Below, piece after piece: positions 1-10,614 of a DNA stretch of 64,000 nucleotides. Both the position numbers and the translations under genes were made by a program. The notes under the pieces are model-generated. The model was not told the DNA's origin, did not search any database, and worked only from the letters and a program-made list of their open reading frames with translations. The DNA comes from Alitta virens (taxonomy: Eukaryota; Annelida; Polychaeta; Phyllodocida; Nereididae), in the NCBI GenBank assembly GCA_932294295.1, contig OW028580.1, positions 33,550,136 to 33,614,135 on the forward strand. Reading direction: 5' to 3'. The stretch's first letter is position 1, and each line of letters opens with the position of its first letter.

Positions 1-192
1 CGTTGGAACGAGATATTTAAAAAAAAGTCCATTCCCAGCCACAGCAGAAAACTGACACTGACGTGTTTTTCCTTAAGTTAAGAGGTAAGCCATTCCACAG
101 CAAGGTATTATTGTTACGCACATAAATTTGTGTCTTGATGAACGGGTCTAATTGTCTTTAACAAGAACCATTTTGGATGGAGACAACTAAGA

Positions 193-396
193 GAAATAGA
201 GATAGATAGATAGATGGATAGATAGATTGATAGTTAGATAGTTAGATAAATAGATAGACAGACAGACAGATAGATAGACCGATAGATAGATAGATAGACA
301 GACAGATAGATAAATAGATAGATAGATAGATAGAAAGATAAATAGATAGATAACAATATAGATAGACAGGTAGATAGATAGATAGATAGATAGATA
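193..396. repeat. (GATA)n microsatellite
   Basis: Interrupted GATA/GACA tetranucleotide tract. It creates a meaningless open frame rich in Ser-Ile-Tyr-Leu on the minus strand, which is not a gene. Confidence 0.95.
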
Positions 397-454
397 TTAA
401 GAATAATGTGTGGTGGTCTTTTGTAACAGTGAGTTGTCTCAACAATGAAGTGGT

Positions 455-545
455 CTTGATAGTGAGGTGTTTATAGTGAGGTGGTCTTAAGGTGGTTTTA
501 TTGGTGATGTGTTCAAACTAGGGAGGTGGTCTTAATAATGCGATG
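455..545. repeat. Short minisatellite, GTGAGGTGGTCTT-type units
   Basis: A few degenerate copies of a unit around 'gaggtggtcttaa'. The same unit family forms the longer array near 22.36-22.89 kb, so this is a small dispersed copy of that minisatellite. Confidence 0.7.
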
Positions 546-721
546 AAGTAAAATTTGGAGAAATATCATGATATATATAGGGTGAGAGAAATATCAGCAC
601 AAATTTCCCAATAGGCCCGTAGAAGGGGTGGGGGGCACTGTGAATGCCACTTCGTATAGACTACAATAATGAATAGATTCCAGTTTTCGGATTAGCTAAT
701 ACAGTGTATATACTGAGATTA

Positions 722-811
722 AATATGATCAATCAATCAATCAATCAATCAATCATACCATCAATCCATCAATCAATCAGTAAATCAGTCCATCAATCCA
801 TCCACCCATTT

Positions 812-848
<37 letters not shown>
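722..848. repeat. (ATCA)n microsatellite
   Basis: AATC/ATCC tetranucleotide repeats running directly into the pyrimidine-rich TATC/TTTC tract that follows. Confidence 0.93.
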
Positions 849-879
<31 letters not shown>

Positions 880-1088
880 ATCTTTCTTTTCTTTTTCTTT
901 CTTTATTTCTATCTTTTTTTCTTTCTTATTAATTTCTATCTTTCTATATTTTGTTCTTTCTTTCTATCTTTATATATATCTTTCTGTCTATCTTTCTTTC
1001 TATCTATCTTCATGATCTTTCTATCTTTCTTTATTCTTTCTTTCTTCCTATCTTCCTATCTTCCTATCTTTCTTTCTATCTTTTTTTT
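843..1088. repeat. (TATC)n / (TTTC)n microsatellite
   Basis: Long pyrimidine strand of TATC then TTTC/TTCC units. The long hydrophobic open frames here are products of the repeat, not genes. Confidence 0.93.
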
Positions 1089-3967
1089 TGCTTTTCTCTA
1101 ATAACGTTTTTACCCTTCACACCAACTAATACATTATTAATATGCATTATACTTATTATTTATAATGTACATTTTAAAGATTTTTTTTACAGTGAACATT
1201 GTGTAAAATGAAATGAAGTTCCTTAAATTGTGACAGATATCTAGCAAACAAGCTCAAACAGCCATTGACTTGTGAACTTTATTATTAAGACAAGAAACGG
1301 AGTTAATGAGGCTGACTTATCAAAGGAGATGGATATCATCATAATGTACGCTGCTATCTGAATACAGTAGACATCGGTTCAAGAGGTGCGGAGCTGATGG
1401 GAGAGGGGGCAGTCAAAAAGGGAGGGGGGCTTAATTGGCAAACAGATAACAGGGAAATGTCTCTGCCTGTCCTCTGGGGTGAATATCATAAACTATAACA
1501 GGCTATTAAGAGGGGTGAAGTTCTATCATCACCATTCTATCGGGAACGCTAGAAATTATGAAAACACCTTCTTACGAGCACTTTTTTCGCCTTACGATCA
1601 CTTTTTATGAAAAATTCACGAGTAAACTAGAGACCCTGGGTAAACTTTTAGTGAAGGTTTCAAGTCGATCGGGCAGCTAGAACATTTCAAAAAAATGTTT
1701 AAAGGTGAAAATGAGCGTCAGAGCCTTACCACAGAATTGTAGCTGTTGCTGCAGACCTGCCTATCGTTACCAATTAATTGGTAGCGCTAGAGTGCTACTA
1801 TTTCGTGATAATTCACTCCACTGATATGCTAGGATAATGCGGCAACATCTGCCCATTTTCGTCTGTCTTTAAAAAGTAGCCTTCCCCTGCAAGATAAAAA
1901 TTAGCAATAACCCTTTCTATGTTGGCATGAATCTGCCCTCCTCTCATTTTCCTATAGCAAGGTGCTTGTACAAAGATGCCCTTTCCTCTTTGATATAACA
2001 TTTTGTGCTACCCTCCTTTCTGAATAAAAAAACAAGAAATGTATATGTATATATTATAGCTAGAAAATAACTGGTCAGATTATCTATAAAGAATTGCATG
2101 TGAGAAATTTTACAGTGACAAAATACAGAACTCCCAAGTTCTGGGTCTGTAATCATGCTCAGTTGAAGTTCAGCCATCGGCTTCCAATTGAGGTTGTGAG
2201 GCACGACAGAGTCAACACCCTGAAGCTTGTGACTCGCCTGTTCATAGGACAGGTGGCAATTCAATGAATTGAATTATACTTGTCCTACCAGGCACCAGCC
2301 ATGCTACTTATTCCATATTTTTGCAAACAGAAGTACAGACCAAAGAATTATCAAGGATGTGAATGTTTTATTTGTAACAAGATCGATTTTAATTACTGTC
2401 AGACTCTATTATGAATCAAAAAGGATTGTCTTCCTATTAACCATGAGGGGTATCATGGAAAGTTAGTCTTCTGCACTACAGCAGTGTACAGTATTTGCTC
2501 AGTCCAGAAGTGTCTACTTTACCTGTCATTTAATTTTGCACCTGAAGCCACATTCAATTTGAATTAATTCTACTTCAATACTAATATTCCAATGGTCCGG
2601 TTTTGAGTCAAATATTGCTAATTGAATACCTGACACCTTGCTACAGAGTGCATAGTGATCTCAGTAAACTCCCCTATACACCATTTTGATTAAACTGGTC
2701 TCCCAATTGAAATTCAACATATTCTAAGTTAATAGGACAGTTAATAAACTGTGCTGTCTTGCTTTGGCAACTGACAGCTTTGCCTATCCTTGACAGTTGG
2801 ACATGCGCTAATGTCAAGCTGTATGATATACATTTTCTGACCCGTATAGATTACTGTTGGACACAAGTTTATGTAGAAAATGTCTGCTGAATTAAAGGTA
2901 CTTCTTGGACGCTCAGAACGCTTCTTTTTTCAGTAAATTTTAAAAGTTATCCCAGGGGTGCATGCCCCTGCCCCCTACAGACTCAAGAAAAACTCAAGCT
3001 TGAATAGACCTGCAAAAGTTGGAATTGTAAAAGGACGCTGAGCTCATGATAATACGGAGAGAAAGAAAACAAAGCTGTCACAGAAAGAAGAATGAAATAC
3101 ATTGCAACCCAGATCAGTAGAATGCATCACTCAATAAAGGGTACAAAATACAAATGAGCCATTATATGTATGGAACCCTATGCTACACTTCAAGGTTTGA
3201 ACTGCTCCCTAGTCACTCCTTCTCTGTAGAAGTTCCCAAAATCAACAAGGGTATTGTTGGAGAGCAACACCAGATGGCTTCTGGTCTTATGTTCTTTGGT
3301 AAGAATTGGATGATTATATTTTACTTTTAACTTAGGGCCTAGAGTGAATATAGACAGGTAGAAAAATAAAAATTAAACCGATTTAGTATGAATTGTGGGT
3401 GATCAAAAACTCATTCAAATTTCAAGGCCCTGTCAGTGCACCTACGAAGTTCGAAGAGCATGGCTTTCCAGGTGGGTTTGTGTTAAATTATACTACACTT
3501 AACCTATATTAACTCCAATAAAATTGATAATAAGACTTGTCTTATATTATTTATGATGATAGAATCATAGGAAGCTATTTTCTTCTATTTTTGCCAGCCG
3601 TAAGTTTTACATTAAAATGTAAAAGTAAATGTTTTGGTACTCCTCAACCTCTGAATCTTATGGGGAGACAAGGACCTAGAGAAAATTATACCTCACCATG
3701 CCACCTCTACTTTCCGTTAGAGGGACTCAGGCATGACAACAAAGCACCACCTGGTGTATTTTAAAGAAGGTCAATTTGTTATACCTTAGATGAACAAGGT
3801 TTTACTGGTTTGGTGCTGAACTCCTTCAATTTTCATTCACCAATGATATTTAGGCAAATTTACTCTTAATTAGTGTAATTAATGAGGCTAGAGCCTCGTT
3901 TCATCATTGCACCTGCCTCTCCCAACTGAAGCTTCAACTAGTCTTTTAATTGGTCATATAAGATGAC
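1089..3967. other. Intergenic, nothing recognisable
   Basis: Only short random open frames. No convincing exon, RNA gene or bounded repeat was seen in this 2.9 kb AT-rich stretch. Confidence 0.5.
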
Positions 3968-4130
3968 CTTTACGTCCTGTATTTCTGCACCTGATGGGTA
4001 ATTAGGACAGGTAGGAACCATGGCAATGAGACGAAGGATGAAACAGCCATCCAACATAGGCTCGACCGGGGATTGAACCCAGGACCCAGTGGTTGGAAGC
4101 CCAGCACGCTACCACTGAGCTAGGCCCCCA
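3968..4130 (-). mobile_element. tRNA-derived SINE, family A, copy 1
   Basis: On the minus strand the element opens with a tRNA-Gly-like head: an A-box-like segment 'TAGCTCAGTGGTAGC', an anticodon-loop-like CTTCCAA and a B-box-like 'GGTTCAATCCC'. A non-tRNA body follows, ending near 3968 ('ctttacgtcctgtatttc' on the plus strand). Two further copies of the same body occur at 9828-9990 and 47625-47731, which shows that this is a dispersed retroposon and not a functional tRNA gene. Confidence 0.8.
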
Positions 4131-4794
4131 CCCCCAAACAATACAATCACATCGATAACAAATGATGATCATCAGCTGTCACTTACCTATCCACTCTGAG
4201 GACCATAAACTTGAACCATTTGGAATCCCTTGAGCGGGGATTCAATTGAGGCGAGTTGCGTGTCTGTGTTGATTCCAATTAATCTCCATTGAAATCTCCC
4301 TCTGAGCTTATACCGACCATTATTTTGCACTCTGCATCTCTGTTTTGGATTAAATAAACCTTAACTCGTCTTTTGTAATTCAGTCGTTTTGGTCAAAAAG
4401 TCACGGCAACGAGTGGTCAGAGAGATTTAGAAAAAAGAGATATCCCACACTTGGCTGTGTTCCTCATAGAAAACCTATTAGGAACAGCCCATGTGGTATT
4501 TATTGTGATCCACCATCCCTAATTATAATAAATTGTGTTCCACCATCCCTGATTTACATATTGGACGGACTACTTTAGGTTGATCAGTTTCACTTTCATT
4601 TTCACTTTCACACTAAAATCACAGTTTCGCCTATTATATAGACTACTATTCATGAACACAAACTAGGTTCGAAGTAAATTTGCTATTTAAAAGTAATTTT
4701 GAAAACTAAAAGTTATTCATAGCGGTCATTGGTCATGTCTGGACGAGACTGCAGTTCAAAGCACTTTCACTTTCAGTTTGCCCATTAAATCTGG
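4131..4794. other. Intergenic; one short direct repeat
   Basis: No gene seen. A roughly 40-bp direct repeat containing 'caccatccct' occurs twice near 4505-4555, and a run of 'cactttca' units lies near 4590-4610. Confidence 0.4.
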
Positions 4795-5185
4795 AAAATG
4801 GCCGTATTTTCGTCAATTCTTGACCGATTTTGACCAAATAAAAATTGCCTTGAAGCTTAGTTTCTCTACTCTTCAAATCAGCAAATAATTCCTATATAAA
4901 TGGAACAGTTGATTTGTACCGGCGATTCGTTTTTTCCGACGATACAATCTCAAACAGTCAGACATCCACAACATTGAAATTGCCATGGTCACAACTTCGC
5001 CAATTCTTGTCCGATTTTTACCAAATCAAGACTGGCATGAAGCTGAATCTCTCCTCGTTCCAAATATATTAACATTATATATGTAGAATTCGTTGTTTAT
5101 CTGTACCGGCGATTTGTTTTTACCGACGAATCTGTTTGTTAAACTCAAACAGATAGGCATTCAGTGTTGTTGCCATGGAGACCAA
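4795..5185. repeat. Divergent tandem duplication, period about 187 bp
   Basis: Two modules in direct orientation share 'ccgatttt-accaaat', then 'gtaccggcgatt-gttttt-ccgacga', then 'ctcaaacag' and 'tgccatgg' in the same order and spacing (anchors near 4822 and 5009). The divergence is too high for a recent duplication. No coding potential was seen. Confidence 0.6.
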
Positions 5186-5573
5186 ATGCACAGTGGCGTC
5201 ACTGACGAAATTGGTTGCAATGAACCATGATTCTGACTAAAATAATCATATTTTTCTCAATAAATGATGAAATACATATTTCTACATGAACAAAACACAG
5301 GTTTCTATAACAAACACAATCTATCAAATGCCTATTTTCTGCTAAAAGCCTTCAAACTTTTGAATGGGATGACGTTTTGACATCTGTCTGTGTGCTAGGT
5401 TCTCTTCTGTGATTGGCTGCTGAGATGTTTATGAATATTAATTAGATTTGTGATCCTCACTGTTTGTGTAGGAATATCAACAGGAAAAGTACAAGAATTT
5501 GGTCAAACATTTCTTGATTTATTAGTTTTCTCAGCTTAAAATGCTGAAAATATCTGTAAAAGTGTGGGATATA

Positions 5574-5606
5574 AATAAAACCCAACCACAGTGGTTGGGT
5601 TTTATT
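5574..5606. repeat. Perfect 16-bp inverted repeat (hairpin)
   Basis: The arms 5574-5589 and 5591-5606 are exact reverse complements separated by one base (core 'cccaaccac-a-gtggttggg'). It could be a tiny fold-back element; no function can be read from it. Confidence 0.8.
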
Positions 5607-6739
5607 ATAGATCTCATTCAGAACCACTAAACTTGGCTCATTGAATGCCCTTAAGTCCTTAGTCCTTATAAGGACTTCAGAACCCAATGGAATGAACGAA
5701 TACTAGCCAAGAGCAGCTGTGCAATGACTCATTATTTCATGGAATTCCCTTTCATATATAAATTGTACATGCTACCAAATCAAGGAAGCCAGACCAAACT
5801 AAAGTACATAAACCATAAATTCCCACCTGAGCCTTCCATGCTGAAACTTGTCAGTGATCCAGTTGAGAAATGTTGCTTATTTAGTTTATAAATCATATCA
5901 CAGCTTGAAGCGCCTAGTTCCTATTAAATCTCCTGGAACGTTTATTTTAAGCTATGTCACAGATACTGAACCTATTATGGAAATGAGATTTATTAATTCC
6001 AATTAGAAAGACAACATAGTGTTTTACCTTTCCCAATTAGCAGAGACCACCACATGGTATGACTGCATGCGATAAAACACTAGATGATCCAAACTGTCTG
6101 ATTAAAGGTTAGTTTATGTGAAGTTGCCATTTAATGGATATCCTATGAAATGCCAGCACTGCGTTTAAAAGCCAATGAGCGACGGGTGCCCTTGAAATTA
6201 CCTTTAAGCAACCCCTGGGTGACCCCTGGGGGACCTTTAGGGAGGGTCAGGGTGCCCATTTAATTAGCTACCCTGCAGGATTACCTCCCCCTAAAAAAAA
6301 AGAACACCCACAGAACACAGGACTAGGAAAATCGTTCTTGGACCAGAGCATGACCAAATTGTGTGATTGGTAATTATCATCTCCTCCAAAACATTTAAAA
6401 ACATTAAACTTGAATGTAAGAAGAAAAATAAGAAGCCCAATAGGTCCATTGGAGCAATACGTTTTCAATCACCCTTGATTGATGTTGTGCTTGGGTGATA
6501 AAGAAGTAGCAAATTAAAGAAGTTACCAATTAATTGTACTAAACTCAAAACTTTCCCAGTAGGCTCTTTGGTTCAGCCTTTTTGAACGTGGCAGTTGTAA
6601 ATTCCTCTTACATTAAATGTGAAAACACATGAGGATGGTTCTAAAGTCATCCATTGGATGTGATATCTGCATTAGGTGTAGGTTAAGCTTAGCTTTAAAA
6701 AGAGAGAAAGTGTGCTACATGAAAATCTTATGATGTTTG
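5607..6739. other. Intergenic, nothing firm
   Basis: A short palindrome 'agtccttataaggact' lies near 5655-5672. Otherwise there is only random sequence, with no exon or repeat boundary recognised. Confidence 0.4.
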
Positions 6740-7120
6740 TCATCTTTCATTAATCTTAAATTTCTGTACATACTTGCAGCTGGCTTCCATTGAAGTACAG
6801 CATTGTTTGAGTTCTTTTGGCTTGCAGAAGATGATTTTTTTGAAAGCATTCCTAAAATCCTTATTGAGTTATGTGTAAATACTAGAATTAACTCCCGATG
6901 ATATGTAGCCCAACCAAGTGAAGGAGAGAAAGATGTCTTCGGGAATGTTACAACTCTTGCACAGACCATAAGCCAGGTTTGTGCAGAAAAATGGCAGCCA
7001 AAACGTAACAAAACAAACCAATACCTAGATCAAGGTGCGCTCAGCTCCCTTTTCATGGCTGTTGAGTCTGATCATTCCACGGGTTGCCAGGATGTTGATG
7101 AAATTCACCGACTTGGAATT
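6740..7120 (-). pseudogene. Aminergic-type rhodopsin-family GPCR, 3' fragment (pseudogene)
   Basis: Read on the minus strand, one frame resembles the end of intracellular loop 3 (HEKGAERTL), TM6 (FVTFWLPFF), extracellular loop 3 (LCKSC) and TM7 (FTWLGYISSGVNSSIY), then helix 8 (LNKDFRNAFKKI) and a short Cys-containing tail. This layout is typical of biogenic-amine receptors. Two in-frame stops break it: a TAG just before TM6 and a TAA directly after the TM7 tyrosine. The NPxxY proline is also replaced by Ser. TM1-TM5 were not found convincingly upstream. The fragment is intronless as far as visible, so it could be a retrocopy or a decayed exon. Confidence 0.72.
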
Positions 7121-7794
7121 TGTGAAGTTGCCAGTGGATATATGTGACAGCAATTGTGTGTGAGACATTGAGAGCAGTGGTGTCATGTCCCATATACAGA
7201 CTTCTGTTAGAGCAATATCATGAACACGGCAAACAAATACATGGGAATGCAAAATGACCGTGTAGTACTACTTTAAGATTTTTGTTTATCTCATCAGAGC
7301 ATTTTTTTTTACGTTTTGATCTCAAAATGATTAAAGCATTCATTGACAGTGTAACTACCAAACTATAGTCCTTAGGAATTCTATTATATCCAATTTCATT
7401 GACTTGGAAACCAATCTCTCTAGCTTCAAAGTCTGTGAGATTGGTTGCCAAGTTTGTGAAATTGGCTGTGAAAGTTGTATTATAATGACACCACAGTTCG
7501 CCATACATGAATTATTATGCAGACTGGGTAACACAACTTTTAGAGTGTTTAAAATGCCATATTACTTATGAATGCAAGGAAGCAAAGCCAAATGTAGTTC
7601 AAACACTGTCTGGTGAGATCAGTTAACCTTGCTTGAATGATTCTTATTAAAGTCAATTTAAGAGCAAGAAGTCAAACTACATTGTTTGCAAACAGATTTA
7701 ACAGGCAAACAATTGCCTCTGATTGGCTTTTAAACAAATGACCATCTATGGATGACCAGGAATTCAAACAATGGGGAACTATTGTATCAGTAGA

Positions 7795-8790
7795 GGGAGC
7801 TATCAGTCTGATAATTATTTAATGCAGTCATCTAAATGTGATGTCATCAATTGTACCTTGGAGGAATTAGAGAAGGAGAGGACACTTTGGTACATCAAAG
7901 GTAGAATCATGGTCGCTCCAAAAGCTTAATGACCTAAGGAACCGCCCCTAATTGGGGGGCAATTGTGCAACAATATGCATGAAATATACATATTTATCCA
8001 TTTTCACCCAATTTTTTGTATTGCAGGATATACAAATAACTTCTTTATCCTGAGCACTTAAGCACTAGAAACACAGACTGAGTATGGTATTTGGTGGACA
8101 ACACTCTTATGGATAATACACTTAAATTTGAATTCACTTAGATGCTTAGTTATTAAGATATAGCTGGATTAATGTCATTAGTATTTTTTTGTGTTTATTC
8201 TAATATTAAGCAGACTTGCCACAGAAAGCCGTGAATGTAGGTTTTATCATTTTGATGGCCAGAATATTTAGTTTCATCTAAGCACAGTTGCATTGTGTGG
8301 GTATTTGTGGGTTTTATGTAATGACAGTTTTAATAACAAATTCCTAAATCTTTCTTATTTATTTTCGTTTAACTATACCTCCACCAAAAATGCTTTGATT
8401 TTCACCAAAGAAGAATCTAATTGTAGAACACAAAACTGGCTTTTGTGGTAATGAAATAGATACATTTAATTGGGTAAATAACTAAACAGTACCATTTCTG
8501 CTGAGTATAGTTCATATTAATTAGTAGGAGATTCAACATAAAGGGCCACTGCCTCCACCCAGCCAGGCTGAGCCAGCGCGACACTGATTACACACAAAGA
8601 ACTTTTATTGCCCTGATGCTTAATTGCTTAACTAAGCGAAAACCTTTGAAATATGAGGAAATACGGACTTTCATTAGGGCATGTTCATGTTGCAAATTCC
8701 GAGTGTCCCCTCCTTCTCTAATTCCTCCCAGATTGTACTGAACAATTGTTTGAACATAGTTCCTGATAGCTCCCTTTGTTGACAAAAAGG
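7795..8790. mobile_element. Non-autonomous DNA element with long terminal inverted repeats
   Basis: The sequence at 7860-7887 ('ggaggaattagagaaggaga...') recurs as a near-perfect reverse complement at 8701-8728, and weaker matches extend outward ('gggagctatcag' near 7800 and its complement near 8770). The interior is non-coding. The right half also matches an inverted, truncated copy at 53770-54230, so this is a repeat family with at least two members here. The superfamily is unknown. Confidence 0.65.
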
Positions 8791-9827
8791 AGCCCATTGT
8801 GACGATGCAAGCACACTTAGGCCTACAAAGTGAACTGGCTACGCTTGAGGGCGTCAATTCCGGGAAGAAAAGGGGATATATAATCACCCGCATTTTGGGA
8901 CCTCCCCACCTTAAAATTGACAAATGAAAATTACTTTTTTTTCTACACACTTTTGTTTTGGAATTTTTGTGTTTTGTTGAACAGTTTTACACTTCATATC
9001 ACATATCAGTACAAATTTATCTGTAAAAATAGTTTGGCATCTATGATTCACCATTACTTTAAGTCTTGGCAAGTGTCCACATGTTAACCGCCGCCACTTG
9101 TACATGCGAGGGAAAGTCATGGTGTGACAGATAAAGTAGGCCTGCATCCCCTCCCCTCCCCTTCAACCATCAAGAGAAGCTATGCTTCCTTGCATTCACT
9201 GAGAGTGGGTTTCACAACTATGAAACCCATTCTTGAAAAGCATGTGGTTCACAGTGAAGATGTTGACTAACTGGCTGCTGTATTTTTTTGCTTGAGTATA
9301 TTTGGCTTTACATTTGTTGATTGCTGTAACTTCTGTGATAGATACAGTAACTGTGATATTATACAAACTATACATCTTACACTCTCAGACTAATACAAAT
9401 AAATATATCTACATGTTTGTCTCAAACGTATCTCGTAATTCTCTGATAGGGTTGGAAAAGCTGGTAGTTTCCCTCATCTCTGTTGATGGTCCCTTATAGC
9501 TGATTGCATTGAAGTGTAGTCAACAGGCCATCAGTCCAATTCCAAGTGTGGCAGCCACGTCACAGTTTTTCATGGATGAGTGCCTCCCTTATAGGTTAAA
9601 CTATCTTAATCTGATGCTTTAAATGAGACAGTGGATTGTTAGTAAACTATCCTTTCATTGAGCATAGTTACATAATATCAATTGTGCAATCAGTCATGAC
9701 CAGGATTTCGGAAAGCATCTTTGCCTTAACTGCTGTTCTAGTCTTGTCCCAGTGTGAACCAGCATTCTCACCTATATACATTGCCATCCAAATATTTCCA
9801 CATATGAGAGTTATTTTTTGGTGAATG
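8791..9827. other. Intergenic, nothing recognisable
   Basis: AT-rich sequence with short random frames only. Confidence 0.4.
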
Positions 9828-9990
9828 GCTTTACGTCCTGTATTTCTGCACCTGATAGGCTAATTAGGACTGGCAGGGACCATGCAATGAGATGAAGGAT
9901 GAAACAGCCAGCCAACTTAGGCTCGACCGAGAATTGAAAATGGGACCCAGTTGTTGAAAGCACAGTGCGCTACCACTAGCTAGGCCCCCA
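9828..9990 (-). mobile_element. tRNA-derived SINE, family A, copy 2
   Basis: Same body and tRNA-like head as the copy at 3968-4130, also in minus orientation, with scattered substitutions and a one-base loss in the A-box region ('taccactagctaggc' on the plus strand). Confidence 0.8.
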
Positions 9991-10446
9991 CCCCACACAT
10001 GGGATGAAAACTTAGCAGTGTTCTTGTACTCTTTTGACCCATATGTTAAAAGCTAAGTAAGAATCAGAATAGCATGAAGAGGATACTACAAAATACAAAA
10101 CAGGGTTTGTTCTGTCATCTAAACAAATTTCATTTATCTAAAATTTATACACATTTTTAATATTTTTGCAATTTCAGGCGCTTTCGCTATGAAATATTGT
10201 CATGAATATACATTTGCATTATTTGAAAATTGCATGCGCCTATAAAGACTGGCATCTGCAATTCTCAGTATAAAATAACAACATGGTTGACACGATTAAG
10301 CACTAAATTACAAAACCCAATTTTATTCAGGTAGGGAATTATTCAGCATAACACAATCTACTTTTAAATTTCAGAATGTCCATCCACTCCATCCATAAAT
10401 TTCAAAATATCAATGGCAAGATATTATTTGCAAAAGTCCATTTCTA
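9991..10446. other. 3' flank of the carboxypeptidase gene
   Basis: Downstream of the stop codon on the minus strand. No clear exon or repeat. A 3' UTR is expected here but its end cannot be fixed. Confidence 0.35.
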
Positions 10447-10614
10447 CTAAGATGATATCCTAGATATTTCATAAAATGTAATTAGTTGCACGATAATGAG
10501 AATTGGAGAAGCAAATGGTATATGAGCTTGACTATATAGTGCTCCTCCCGTGTGAGAATTGTTCAGAATGTAGCTCACCATCCGCAAGGCAGCAGCAGGG
10601 GTGTCTTTTGGTAC
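10447..10614 (-). CDS. SCPEP1: Exon 11 of the SCPEP1-like gene, with unusual C-terminal tail
   Basis: It begins VPKDTPAAALRMVSYIL, continuing the family's conserved segment after the catalytic His. It then runs about 30 residues beyond where family members usually stop, ending in a hydrophobic stretch (FASPILIIVQLITFY) before the TAG stop. The tail could be a membrane-anchoring segment, or an intron retained in this reading with the real last exon elsewhere. Confidence 0.75.
   Translation of the reverse strand, partial: VPKDTPAAALRMVSYILNNSHTGGALYSQAHIPFASPILIIVQLITFYEISRISS

Noticed and set aside
242..1211. Open frames of 60-100 codons rich in Ser-Ile-Tyr-Leu
   Set aside because: They are translations of tetranucleotide microsatellites.
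4060..4130. A tRNA-Gly gene on the minus strand
   Set aside because: The tRNA-like head is joined to a body repeated at 9828 and 47625, so it is a SINE; stem pairing is also imperfect.
5651..5672. Palindrome 'agtccttataaggact' as a regulatory site
   Set aside because: Short, in AT-rich DNA and without context; chance occurrence is likely.
7218..7508. N-terminal and TM1 part of the GPCR pseudogene
   Set aside because: The frame has glycosylation-like sites and one hydrophobic stretch but no conserved TM1 motif, and it is out of frame with the TM6-TM7 part. Evidence too weak.
8588..9147. Two overlapping minus-strand frames of 78-120 codons
   Set aside because: They fall partly in the inverted end of a repeat element and have no recognisable domain.
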